From Rhodoplanes elegans (GTDB lineage: Bacteria > Pseudomonadota > Alphaproteobacteria > Rhizobiales > Xanthobacteraceae), in the NCBI RefSeq assembly GCF_016653355.1, contig NZ_NHSK01000137.1:1-35429 (forward strand): a stretch of DNA of 35,429 bases, written 5' to 3'. This document shows positions 24,290 to 31,953 of the stretch, in pieces. The notes under the pieces are model-generated. The model saw nothing but the letters and a program-made list of their open reading frames with translations. It was not told where the DNA came from and did no database searches. Position 1 is the first letter of the stretch. Each line of letters opens with the position of its first letter. The position numbers and the translations under genes were made by a program.

Positions 24290-24601
24290 CCCAAGCACTC
24301 CGGCCGCGAATCGGCCGCGACAGATTTGCGTTCCACGCGGCGGTCGGAGGCAGCTCCGGCCGTCGCGGTCGTTTTGCGACACAACCAAAGATGGATTTCG
24401 GGTCATGCGGCAGCGCCTCGGTGGCGCTGTCGCCCGTTCCGTGTGGCGGCGCCGACACACCCCCGAAAGTCTATCCTTCCTTACCAAAGAATTAACCCGC
24501 CCCCGGATTGCCGGTCCTCTGGCCGCCGTCGACTATCCCGGCTCGCCTCGATCGTTCGCCCGCGATGCCGTCGCCCCCCGACCTGCCGAAGGACTCCATC
24601 C
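24290..24601. other. Intergenic region before the autotransporter
   Basis: These 312 bases hold no convincing gene. A small hairpin with CGGCCG arms (24301-24306 with 24312-24317) follows the small secreted protein gene. A CtrA-like box lies at 24481-24496 and a purine-rich ribosome-binding site at 24588-24593. The autotransporter promoter must be here, but no clear -35/-10 pair was seen. Confidence 0.5.
24481..24496 (+). promoter_or_regulatory. Possible CtrA binding box
   Basis: TTAC, seven bases, then TTAAC matches the alphaproteobacterial CtrA consensus TTAA-N7-TTAAC with one mismatch in the first half. It lies about 105 bases upstream of the autotransporter start, in a strongly GC-rich context where such AT-rich boxes are uncommon. 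Confidence 0.33.
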
Positions 24602-24973
24602 GTGCGCCACGTCCGGACTCCGCCCGCCGTCGCCCCGTGGTCCGCCTCTGCCCGCCGGCTCCGCGTCCGGACGCGTGACGCCCTTGCGAGCGGCGTCGCG
24701 CTCGCGGCCCTGCAGGTCGCGCTGGCCGGTGCGGCGGCGACGCCGGCGCAGGCCGGCTGCACGATCACCAGCGACGTGGCGCCGGTGTCGAGCCAGTGCG
24801 ACGCGAGCTTCGTCAGCCTGCGCACCGGAACGGGCGCGACATCGCTGCTCATCACCGACATGACGACGGTCGGGGTCGACATGGCGCCGTCGGGCATGAC
24901 CACGCCGACCAGCCACACGCTGATCATCGGCGGAACGACGACGATCAGCAATCCGAGCTACAGCGCCGTCTAC

Positions 24974-24976
24974 TAG
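24974..24976 (+). other. In-frame TAG interrupting the autotransporter
   Basis: Codon 125 of the frame starting at 24602. The local codons read TAC, TAG, CAG, ACC, AAC. No shift of frame occurs before or after it, and the downstream protein keeps high codon bias to its natural TGA at 27692-27694. Confidence 0.9.
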
Positions 24977-25006
24977 CAGACCAACGCGGCGAACCACGAC
25001 ATCGCC

Positions 25007-27694
25007 GTGACGCTCGGTTCCGGCGTCACCATCACGTCGGTCGGCGGCTTCGGCGCCGTGTGGATGCGCAACGACACGTCCGGAAACATCTCGATCGACA
25101 ACGCCGCGACCATCATGTCGTCGGGCGCGGGGGCCCCGGGCATCACGGCGACGACCAATCTCGGCGCCGTCACGATCACCAATTCGGGCCGCGTCACCTC
25201 CAACGACGACTGGGGCATCTACGCCGACGGCGGCTTCAACAACACCATGGTGGCGCCCGTCACCGTGTCGGTCACCAACAGCGGGACGGTCTCCGGCTAC
25301 AAGGCCGGCATCCGGGTCATCGACTATCACGGCCACGCCCAGCTGACGAACACCGGGACCGTCACCTCGACGACCCGCCAGGGCCTCGTCGCCTGGGCGC
25401 AGACCGGCTCTACCGCCATCGTCAACACCGGCACCGTCACGTCCTACGACGACAATGCCGTGCATGCGATGACCGACAACGGCCCCGTCACGGTGACCAA
25501 CAGCGGCACCCTGGCCGCCTACGACAACACGGCGATCGCCGATTCCGGCGTCGGCCATACCGGCATCTGGGCGCAGGCGGACGTCAGCGGCGCCATCGTC
25601 GTCACCAACACGGCGACCGGCGTCATCACGGCGCCGAGCGACTGGGGCATCAAGGCGCTGACCCCGTCCGGCGACGTCACCGTCACCAATGCCGGCATCA
25701 TCTCGGCGCGCGGCGGCATCTCGGCGCAGAGCAGCAGCGGCAACGTGACCGTCACCAACTCCGGCACCATCACGGCGACCGCGACGACCAACCCGGTCGC
25801 GACCGCGCTGTCCGCGACGGCCGGCACCGCGAGCTTCACCAACACTGGCACGGTCAACGGCGGTTTCACGACGGCGGGCGGCACCAGCCTGATCGTCAAC
25901 CAGGGCACCTGGAACCTGCTGCCGGCCGGCGTCGCGACGGCGAGCTGGACACTCGCCGGCACCACGCGCTTCACCAATGCGGGCCTGCTCACCGTGGCGG
26001 CCGGCGGCTCCGCCACCTTCACGGGACCGGCCGGCACCACCACCTTCACCAACGCGCGCTCCGGCACGATCGCGCTCGGGGCGGGATCGAGCCTGACGCT
26101 CACCGGTGCGACCTTCGTCAACGAGGGCACCGTCACGGTCGCGGCCGGCGCCAACCTGTTCGCATCGACCGTGCAGGTCGACGGCACGCTGACCGTGAAC
26201 GGCACCTCGACCGGCGACGTCGAGGTTCGCAACGGCGGCCTTCTGAAGGGCTCCGGCACGATCGGCGACACCGAGGTGCAAGCGGGCGGCACCGTGGCGC
26301 CCGGCAACTCGATCGGCACCATCACGGTGGCCGGCAACTACGTCCAGGCGGCGGGCTCGGTCTATGCGGTCGAGATCGGCCCGAACGGCACCGCCGACCT
26401 GATCCGGGTGACCGGCACGGCGACCATCTCGGGCGGCACCATCGCGGTCTCGACGCTCGGTGCCGCGACGGTCGGCACCCGCTACACCATCCTGACCGCG
26501 GCCGGCGGCGTCACCGGCGCCTATGCCGCGGTCGCCAATGGCGGCGCCGTCTCGGCCTTCGCCTCCGCGAGCGCCGCCTACGATCCCAACAACGTCTATC
26601 TCGACGTGCGGCTCACCCGCGCCTTCACGGCGGCGGCGGCGACCGCCAACCAGGCCGCGGCGGCGGCCGGGCTCGGCAGCCTGACCAACGCCAGCGCGCT
26701 CTACAACGCCGTCGCCTTCCTGCCGACCGACGCGGCGGCGCGCGCCGCCTTCGACCAGATCTCGGGCGAGGTCCACGCCTCGACCAAGGGCGCCCTGATC
26801 GAGACCGCCGGGCTGGTGCGCGATGCCGCCCTCGACCGCGTGCGGGCCGCCTTCGACGCGGTCGGCCCCGGCGCCGAGCGGTCGACCGTGTGGAGCCGCG
26901 CCTTCGGCACGTGGGGCACGGCGAGCGGCGACGGCAACGCGCGCGCTTTCGACCGCTCGACCGGCGGCTTCGTGGTCGGTGGCGACGGCGCCCTGCGCGA
27001 CGGCTGGCGCCTCGGCCTCCTGGCCGGCTACAGCCGCACCACCGCGTCGGGCAGCGCCGGCGCCGCGACGGCCGACGGCTATCACGTCGGCCTCTACGGC
27101 GGACAGCAGTGGGGCGCGCTCGGCCTGCGCGCCGGTGCCGCCTACACGTACAACGACATCGCGACGTCGCGCAGCGTGGTGCTGACCAACTTCTCCGATC
27201 GCCCGACCGCCGACTACGGGGCCGGCACGGCGCAGGGCTTCGCCGAGTTCGGCTGGAAGGTGCCGGTGGGGCGGAGCGTGCTCGAGCCGTTCGCGGCGCT
27301 CGCCCACGTCAACCTGCACACGGAGTCGTTCACCGAAGCGGGCGGCGGCGCGGCGCTGCGGGCCGGATCGGACGACACCGGCGTGACCTTCACGACGATC
27401 GGCCTGCACGGCACCGCCGACATCGCCCTCGGCGCCGCGGCCGGCAAGCTGCGCGGAACAGTCGGCTGGCGGCACGCCTTCGGCGACACCGATACGCTCG
27501 CGACGCTGGCGCTCGCCGGCGGCAACCCGTTCGCGGTGGCCGGTGCGCCGATCGCCAAGGACGCCTTCGTCAGCGACATCGGCCTCGACGTCGCGGTCGC
27601 GGCGAACACGACTGTCGGCGTGTCGTGGCGCGGCCAATACGGCAGCGACATCTCCGACCAAGGCGTCCGGGGCAATCTGCTCGTGCGGTTCTGA
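25007..27694 (+). CDS. Autotransporter passenger and beta-barrel frame downstream of the amber codon
   Basis: The open part after the TAG, 895 residues from a GTG at 25007. It holds nearly all of the passenger and the whole C-terminal barrel (PF03797 type, about 268 residues, from VWSRAFGTWG to LLVRF). If translated from here, the product would lack the signal peptide and could not reach the outer membrane, so this segment alone is unlikely to be functional. It is listed because an automatic annotation would show it as a gene. No good ribosome-binding site stands before the GTG. See the full-length entry for domain detail. Confidence 0.65.
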   Translation: MTLGSGVTITSVGGFGAVWMRNDTSGNISIDNAATIMSSGAGAPGITATTNLGAVTITNSGRVTSNDDWGIYADGGFNNTMVAPVTVSVTNSGTVSGYKAGIRVIDYHGHAQLTNTGTVTSTTRQGLVAWAQTGSTAIVNTGTVTSYDDNAVHAMTDNGPVTVTNSGTLAAYDNTAIADSGVGHTGIWAQADVSGAIVVTNTATGVITAPSDWGIKALTPSGDVTVTNAGIISARGGISAQSSSGNVTVTNSGTITATATTNPVATALSATAGTASFTNTGTVNGGFTTAGGTSLIVNQGTWNLLPAGVATASWTLAGTTRFTNAGLLTVAAGGSATFTGPAGTTTFTNARSGTIALGAGSSLTLTGATFVNEGTVTVAAGANLFASTVQVDGTLTVNGTSTGDVEVRNGGLLKGSGTIGDTEVQAGGTVAPGNSIGTITVAGNYVQAAGSVYAVEIGPNGTADLIRVTGTATISGGTIAVSTLGAATVGTRYTILTAAGGVTGAYAAVANGGAVSAFASASAAYDPNNVYLDVRLTRAFTAAAATANQAAAAAGLGSLTNASALYNAVAFLPTDAAARAAFDQISGEVHASTKGALIETAGLVRDAALDRVRAAFDAVGPGAERSTVWSRAFGTWGTASGDGNARAFDRSTGGFVVGGDGALRDGWRLGLLAGYSRTTASGSAGAATADGYHVGLYGGQQWGALGLRAGAAYTYNDIATSRSVVLTNFSDRPTADYGAGTAQGFAEFGWKVPVGRSVLEPFAALAHVNLHTESFTEAGGGAALRAGSDDTGVTFTTIGLHGTADIALGAAAGKLRGTVGWRHAFGDTDTLATLALAGGNPFAVAGAPIAKDAFVSDIGLDVAVAANTTVGVSWRGQYGSDISDQGVRGNLLVRF

Positions 27695-27725
27695 GCGGGC
27701 GGCACGGGCGACGGTATCTGAGCTT

Positions 27726-27849
27726 CGTCATCGCGGGGCGTGGACCGCAGGTCCGCGAGCCCGGGATCCATACGCCCGGCGACAGTGGCTCACGACGGAC
27801 AGGGGTTATGGGTCCCGGGCTCGGCGCCCACGCGCCGCCCCGGGACGAC
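27726..27849. repeat. REP-like palindromic element after the autotransporter
   Basis: Inverted arms of 16 bases with one mismatch lie at 27757-27772 and 27807-27822. A perfect 5-base hairpin lies at 27742-27746 with 27750-27754, and outer parts (GTCATCGCGGGG near 27727 and CCCCGGGACGAC near 27838) are partly complementary. It is of the same general kind as the elements at 8401 and 19634 but differs in sequence. The remaining gap to the next gene at 28052 holds no gene that I can support. Confidence 0.75.
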
Positions 27850-28051
27850 CCGCAGTGCCCGGCATCCACTTTGCATAAAGACCGTTGCCTCGGCCGCCCT
27901 GGTATGCAGACTTGGGCGTCCTTCAACCGCGACGGTTCTTCGCGCGCATGCCGTTCAGCCTCGACCGTTCTCCAGCCGAAGTCGTGCCGCGCAGCCGCGC
28001 GCGCGGCGTCACGCCCGACCTTCGGCCGCGCCTCACCGGATTGTCCGAACC

Positions 28052-29155
28052 ATGAGCATCAAGTCGATTGCCGTCCTCGGTGCGGGTCATGGCGGCTTCG
28101 CGGCCGCCGCCGATCTCGGACGCCGCGGCTTCTCGGTTCGCCTGCACGCCCGCAACCCCGACCGGCTGGCCCCCATCCGCGCCCAGGGCGGCATTGTCGC
28201 CCGCGGCATCGTCGACGGGCTGGTGCCGGTCGACCTCCTCACCAGCGACGTCGCCGAGGCGGTGCGCGGTGCCGACCTGATCATGCTGGTGGTGCCGTCG
28301 GTCGCGCACGAGACCTATGCGCAGGCGTTGGCGCCGCTGCTCGACGGCTCGCAGCCCGTGTTCGTCAATCCCGGGCACACCGGCGGCGGCCTGCATTTCG
28401 TGCACGAGCTGCGCCGCGCCGGCTATCGCGGCCCGGTGAAGACCTGCGAGACCGTGACGCTCACCTACATCACGCGCCTTGAAGGACCGGCGATTGTCAA
28501 CATCTACAGCTACACCAAGCGGCTGCGCTTCGCGGCGTTGCCGGGCCGCGACCGCGGCGCGCTTTACGCGCTGATGAAGCCGCTCTATCCCGAGATCATC
28601 GAGGCGTCGAGCGTGCTGGAGACGGCGCTCGCCAACATCAACGCGGTGTTCCATTCGCCCGGCATGATCATGAACGCCGGCTGGATCCAGCACACCGGCG
28701 GGAACTTCCTGTTCTATCGCGAGGGCATCACCGACGCGGTCGGCCGCGTCACTTCGGCGGTCGACGCCGAGCGCATGGCGGTGGCGAAGGCGCTGGGTGT
28801 GCCGGCCGTGTCGTTCCTGCAGCTCTTCCACGACGCCGGGCTGACCACGGCGGAGGCGCGCGACTCCGGCGACATCTCGCGCGCCTGCATCGAGAGCGCG
28901 CCGAACAAGACGATCAAGTCGCCCGGCACGCTCGACCATCGTTACGTCCACGAGGACGTCGGCTACGGGCTCGTGCCGATGGCGGCGCTCGGGCGCGTCG
29001 CCGGCGTGCCGACCCCGACCATGGACGCGCTGATCCAGCTCGCCGGCCTCTCGCTCGGCATCGATTACTGGCGCGACGGCCTGACGCTCGAGAAGCTCGG
29101 CCTCGCCGGCAAGTCGGCGGCCGAGCTGCTCGCGCTCGTCGAGACCGGGACCTGA
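28052..29155 (+). CDS. NAD/NADP octopine/nopaline dehydrogenase family protein
   Basis: A 367-residue two-domain dehydrogenase. The N-terminal Rossmann domain opens with VLGAGHGGFAAAADL; Gly10, Gly12 and Gly15 form the GxGxxG motif. The C-terminal part matches the octopine/nopaline dehydrogenase domain, with NINAVFHSPGMIMNAGWIQ around the conserved His of the active site and YVHEDVGYGLVPMAALGR later on. Family enzymes reversibly couple an amino acid and a 2-oxo acid, but many bacterial members have unknown substrates. An LLM oxidoreductase gene follows after 11 bases, then tripartite transporter genes on the same strand, suggesting oxidation of an imported carboxylate or opine-like compound. 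The ATG at 28052 puts the Rossmann strand directly at the N-terminus. Confidence 0.9.
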   Translation: MSIKSIAVLGAGHGGFAAAADLGRRGFSVRLHARNPDRLAPIRAQGGIVARGIVDGLVPVDLLTSDVAEAVRGADLIMLVVPSVAHETYAQALAPLLDGSQPVFVNPGHTGGGLHFVHELRRAGYRGPVKTCETVTLTYITRLEGPAIVNIYSYTKRLRFAALPGRDRGALYALMKPLYPEIIEASSVLETALANINAVFHSPGMIMNAGWIQHTGGNFLFYREGITDAVGRVTSAVDAERMAVAKALGVPAVSFLQLFHDAGLTTAEARDSGDISRACIESAPNKTIKSPGTLDHRYVHEDVGYGLVPMAALGRVAGVPTPTMDALIQLAGLSLGIDYWRDGLTLEKLGLAGKSAAELLALVETGT

Positions 29156-29166
29156 GGGGCGACGCG

Positions 29167-30174
29167 ATGGCGGGGCGGGTGCGGATCGGTGTCAATTTCG
29201 ACGGCTTCGTGCCCACCGGCGAGGCGATCGCGCTGGCGAAGGACGCGGTCGCGGCCGGCGCCGGCAGCCTGTGGGTCGCCGAGCATCTCGGCTATCGCGA
29301 GGCGATCGCCACCTGCATGGCGTTCGCGTTCGCCGTGCCGGGCGAGGCGGCCCTCGTGCCGACCGCGGTGAGCCCCTATGTGAGCCACGCGGTGCCGACC
29401 GCGATGGCGCTCGCGACGCTCGACGAGGTGGCGCCCGGCCGCGCCGCCATCGCGGTCGGCACCGGCAATCCGATGTTCCTGAAGGAGGCCGGGCAGGCGA
29501 TGGTGAAGCCGGTCGCGGCGGTGCGCGAGTTCGTCGCCGCGCTGCGCGCCCTGTGGACCGGCGAGCCCGTGCACACCGAGGGCGATTTCGTGCGCCTCGC
29601 CGGCGCCCGCCTCGCCGTGGTGCCGAAGACGTCGATTCCCGTCTACGTCGCGGCGATCGGCCCCGACATGCTCAAGCTCGCCGGACGCGTCGGCGACGGC
29701 GTCGTCCTCTCGGCCGGGCTGTCGACCGACTCGGTGCGCCAGTCGATCGCCCATTGCCTGGAGGCCGCGACCGGGGCAGGGCGCGATCCTGGAAAAATCG
29801 GGCGCGCCGGCTACATCTTCTTCGCCGCCTCGCGGGACGGGAGTGCCGCGCGGGACATCGTGCGTGAGCGGCTCGCCTTCGTGATGCGCAACAAGTTTCT
29901 TGCCGAGAACATCAAGGCGTCCGGCATTGCGGTCGACCACGAGGCCGTGATCGCCGCGATCGCGCGCCGCGACATCGCCGGCGCCACGGCGCTCGTCTCC
30001 GACGAGGCCGTCGACGCCTTCGGCATCGCCGGAACGCCCGACCATTGCATGCAAAGGCTCGCCGACTTCGTCGCGGCCGGGCTCGACGAGCCGGTGCTCG
30101 GCCTGCTCGGCACGCCGGAGGACTGTGCGCTCGGCCTCGACGTGATCCGCCGCTTCGCGGCCGAAACGCAATGA
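29167..30174 (+). CDS. LLM class flavin-dependent oxidoreductase
   Basis: A 335-residue TIM-barrel enzyme of the luciferase-like monooxygenase/F420-dependent reductase superfamily. The N-terminal RIGVNFDGFVPTGEAIALAK and SLWVAEHLGYREA, the central PGRAAIAVGTGNPMFL, and IPVYVAAIGPDMLKLAGRVGDGVVLSAGLS are typical. Members oxidise or reduce many substrates using FMN or F420; no specific substrate can be read off. It lies 11 bases after the opine-dehydrogenase-like gene, probably in one operon, and 116 bases before the transporter binding protein. The pairing suggests sequential redox steps on one compound. Confidence 0.92.
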   Translation: MAGRVRIGVNFDGFVPTGEAIALAKDAVAAGAGSLWVAEHLGYREAIATCMAFAFAVPGEAALVPTAVSPYVSHAVPTAMALATLDEVAPGRAAIAVGTGNPMFLKEAGQAMVKPVAAVREFVAALRALWTGEPVHTEGDFVRLAGARLAVVPKTSIPVYVAAIGPDMLKLAGRVGDGVVLSAGLSTDSVRQSIAHCLEAATGAGRDPGKIGRAGYIFFAASRDGSAARDIVRERLAFVMRNKFLAENIKASGIAVDHEAVIAAIARRDIAGATALVSDEAVDAFGIAGTPDHCMQRLADFVAAGLDEPVLGLLGTPEDCALGLDVIRRFAAETQ

Positions 30175-30290
30175 CGCGCGACGATCGTCCGCGCGACGAC
30201 GCGGCACGTTTCTTGAAGTGCAGGGGGCCGCTCCGGGCTCGTCTCCGGACCGATCCCCGCCCGTGACGTCCATCTGATCAGGAGACCACC

Positions 30291-31274
30291 ATGAAGCGCA
30301 GGGATCTATTGAAGCTCGCCGGTGCCGGAGTGATGGCGGTCGCCGCGCCCGCGGTGTGGACCGGGGCGAGCGCGCAGGCCTTCCCGTCCGGACCGATCAC
30401 GCTGGTCGTCGCCTGGCCGCCGGGCGGCGGCAGCGACATCAGCATGCGGCTGCTCGCCGACGCGCTGTCGAAGCAGATCGGCGTGCCCGTCGTGGTGATG
30501 AACAAGCCCGGGGCAGGGGGCGCGATCGGGCATCGCGAGGTGGTGACGGCGAAGCCCGACGGCTACACGATCGGCATGCTGGCCTCGGGCGGCGTGTCGC
30601 TGCCCTATCTCAACCCGCAGGCCAACACACTCGACGAGATGGAGCCGATCGCCTTCTTCGGCGAGGATCCGTTCGCCCTGCAGGCCAGCAACGCGAGCGG
30701 CATCGGTTCGTTGAAGGAGCTGATCGAGCGCGCCCGCGCCAATCCGGGCAAGCTGCGCAACGGCAACGACCAGCCCGGCGGCTCGTCCTACATCGCCATC
30801 TCGATCTTCGAGAAGCAGCTCGGCTTCAAGGTCACCAAGGTGGCCTACGGCGGCTACGCCCCGACCGTCACGGCTCTGATGGGCGGCGAGATCGACACGG
30901 CCGCCGTGCCGGTGCCGGACGCCATCGAGCCGCACCGCTCCGGCAAGCTGAAGCTGCTCGGCGTGTCGGCGGCCGAGCGCCACTTCATGGCGCCCGAGAT
31001 CCCGACCTTCAAGGAGCAGGGCGTCGACCTGATCGCCGGCTCGTGGCGCTGCATCATCGGGCCGAAGGGCATTCCGCAGGACCGGCTGACGGTCCTGGAG
31101 ACCAGCATCCTGAAGGTGCTCAAGGACCCCGAGTTCGTCGACAAGGCCAAGAAGGCCGGCTTCGCGATCCAGCCGGGCGACGGCAAGTTCACGGCGGCGC
31201 GCTGGAAGAAGGACGACGCCGAGCTCTATCCGATCCTGCTCGAGGCCGGCCTCGTGAAGGCGCGGCAGAAGTAG
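30291..31274 (+). CDS. TctC/Bug family substrate-binding protein
   Basis: A 327-residue periplasmic binding protein of the tripartite tricarboxylate transporter (TTT) family. The signal sequence MKRRDLLKLAGAGVMAV with a twin-arginine-like KRRDLLK fits Tat export, with cleavage after ASAQA near residue 29. The family segments PITLVVAWPPGGGSDISMRLLADALSK, VMNKPGAGGAIGHREVV and KPDGYTIGM follow. Bug proteins bind carboxylates such as citrate, aspartate or aromatic acids. The small and large membrane subunits follow at 31494 and 31954, completing the transporter. A block of palindromes fills the gap between this gene and the small subunit. Confidence 0.94.
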   Translation: MKRRDLLKLAGAGVMAVAAPAVWTGASAQAFPSGPITLVVAWPPGGGSDISMRLLADALSKQIGVPVVVMNKPGAGGAIGHREVVTAKPDGYTIGMLASGGVSLPYLNPQANTLDEMEPIAFFGEDPFALQASNASGIGSLKELIERARANPGKLRNGNDQPGGSSYIAISIFEKQLGFKVTKVAYGGYAPTVTALMGGEIDTAAVPVPDAIEPHRSGKLKLLGVSAAERHFMAPEIPTFKEQGVDLIAGSWRCIIGPKGIPQDRLTVLETSILKVLKDPEFVDKAKKAGFAIQPGDGKFTAARWKKDDAELYPILLEAGLVKARQK

Positions 31275-31300
31275 GCGGCGGAGACGAGACGCCTAGGACC

Positions 31301-31480
31301 GTCACCCTGAGGTGCCCGGCGAAGCCGGGCCATGGCAAATCGGCTTGCCGACTTGCCGACGTTACAATCCGATCTCGGGCAAGCCCGAGATCGGGTGGGC
31401 GACGGCCCGGGTTCTCCGGGCTGCTACCGGGGCCACATCCTTCGAGGCCCGGCGTTGCCGGGCGCCTGAGAATGAGGAGC
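31301..31480. repeat. Composite REP-like block between binding protein and membrane subunits
   Basis: The left end (31301-31330) and right end (about 31438-31472) match the inverted-repeat unit seen at 19634-19732. Between them lie further palindromes, including perfect 12-base arms with a 2-base loop at 31369-31380 and 31383-31394 and small stems near 31329-31342 and 31405-31421. The block occupies nearly all of the 219-base gap within a likely transporter operon. Confidence 0.82.
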
Positions 31481-31493
31481 GAGGTGATCGAAG

Positions 31494-31943
31494 GTGCGCA
31501 TCGGGCCGACCAAGAATCTCCTCGCCGGACTGATGTTCGTCGGCCTTGGGCTCGGTGCGCTCTGGCTCTCGCGCGGCCTCGATATCGGGACGGCCGACGC
31601 GATGGGCTCGGGTTACTTTCCGCGCCTCGTCGCGATGCTGCTGATCGGCTGCGGCGGCGTGCTCGCCGCTCTTGCGCTGATCCGGCCCGACGGGCGGCCG
31701 GAGGCGTGGCACTGGCGGCCGCTCGTCTGCATCACGCTCGCGGCGCTCGCCTTCGCGCTGCTGCTGCGTCCGCTCGGGCTGGTCGCGACCCTGGTCCTGA
31801 CGATCCTGATCGGCGCCGGAGCCGGGCCGCTGCTGCCGCCGCTGCGGCTCGCGCTGCTCACCCTGGTGCTGGTCGTGGTCAATGTCGGCATCTTCGTGAT
31901 GGCGCTCGGCATGCCGATCCGGCTGTGGCCGGCGCTGTCGTGA
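31494..31943 (+). CDS. Tripartite tricarboxylate transporter small membrane subunit (TctB)
   Basis: A 149-residue inner-membrane protein with four predicted membrane segments, the size and pattern of TctB. The conserved MGSGYFPRLVAMLLIGCG after the first helix is the family signature (GPxxFP-type motif). It works with the large subunit that follows after 10 bases. The start is GTG at 31494, with GAAGG just upstream; the gene starts 14 bases after the REP-like block. TctB is poorly conserved, so the family call rests mainly on topology and position. Confidence 0.92.
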   Translation: MRIGPTKNLLAGLMFVGLGLGALWLSRGLDIGTADAMGSGYFPRLVAMLLIGCGGVLAALALIRPDGRPEAWHWRPLVCITLAALAFALLLRPLGLVATLVLTILIGAGAGPLLPPLRLALLTLVLVVVNVGIFVMALGMPIRLWPALS

Positions 31944-31953
31944 AAGCCCCGTG

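Larger units (their letters stand above)
24602..27694 (+). pseudogene. Autotransporter gene with an in-frame amber stop at codon 125
   Basis: Read through, this is a 1,030-codon type Va autotransporter. It starts at GTG 24602, with GAAGGA eight bases upstream. An extended signal peptide covers about 1-52, ending TPAQAG. The passenger consists of short beta-helix repeats of the form VTVTNSGTI, followed near 430-560 by passenger-associated repeats such as GLLKGSGTIGDTEVQAGGTVAPGNS. The outer-membrane beta-barrel covers about 763-1030 and ends in the typical terminal Phe (LLVRF). The frame is broken only by TAG at 24974-24976; both sides are in the same frame and continue the same repeat style. 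The next codon is CAG, so a CAG-to-TAG change is a simple origin. It may be a recent nonsense mutation, a sequencing error or a suppressed codon. Confidence 0.8.

Noticed and set aside
24974-24976. Programmed recoding at the TAG (pyrrolysine-type)
   Set aside because: Pyrrolysine is not expected in such a protein or lineage, and nothing in the surrounding sequence suggests a recoding element; mutation or error is simpler.
24533-27661. A minus-strand open frame of over 1,000 codons opposite the autotransporter
   Set aside because: It is a product of high third-position GC in the coding strand: low-complexity Arg/Gly/Ala/His/Asp composition, no family resemblance, and the plus strand carries a clear autotransporter.
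25007-27694. Two-partner secretion exoprotein or filamentous haemagglutinin
   Set aside because: The C-terminus is a complete autotransporter barrel ending in Phe, and no TPS domain or TpsB partner gene is seen.
31301-31480. CRISPR array
   Set aside because: The repeats are inverted, unequal in length and without regular spacers, and no cas gene is present.
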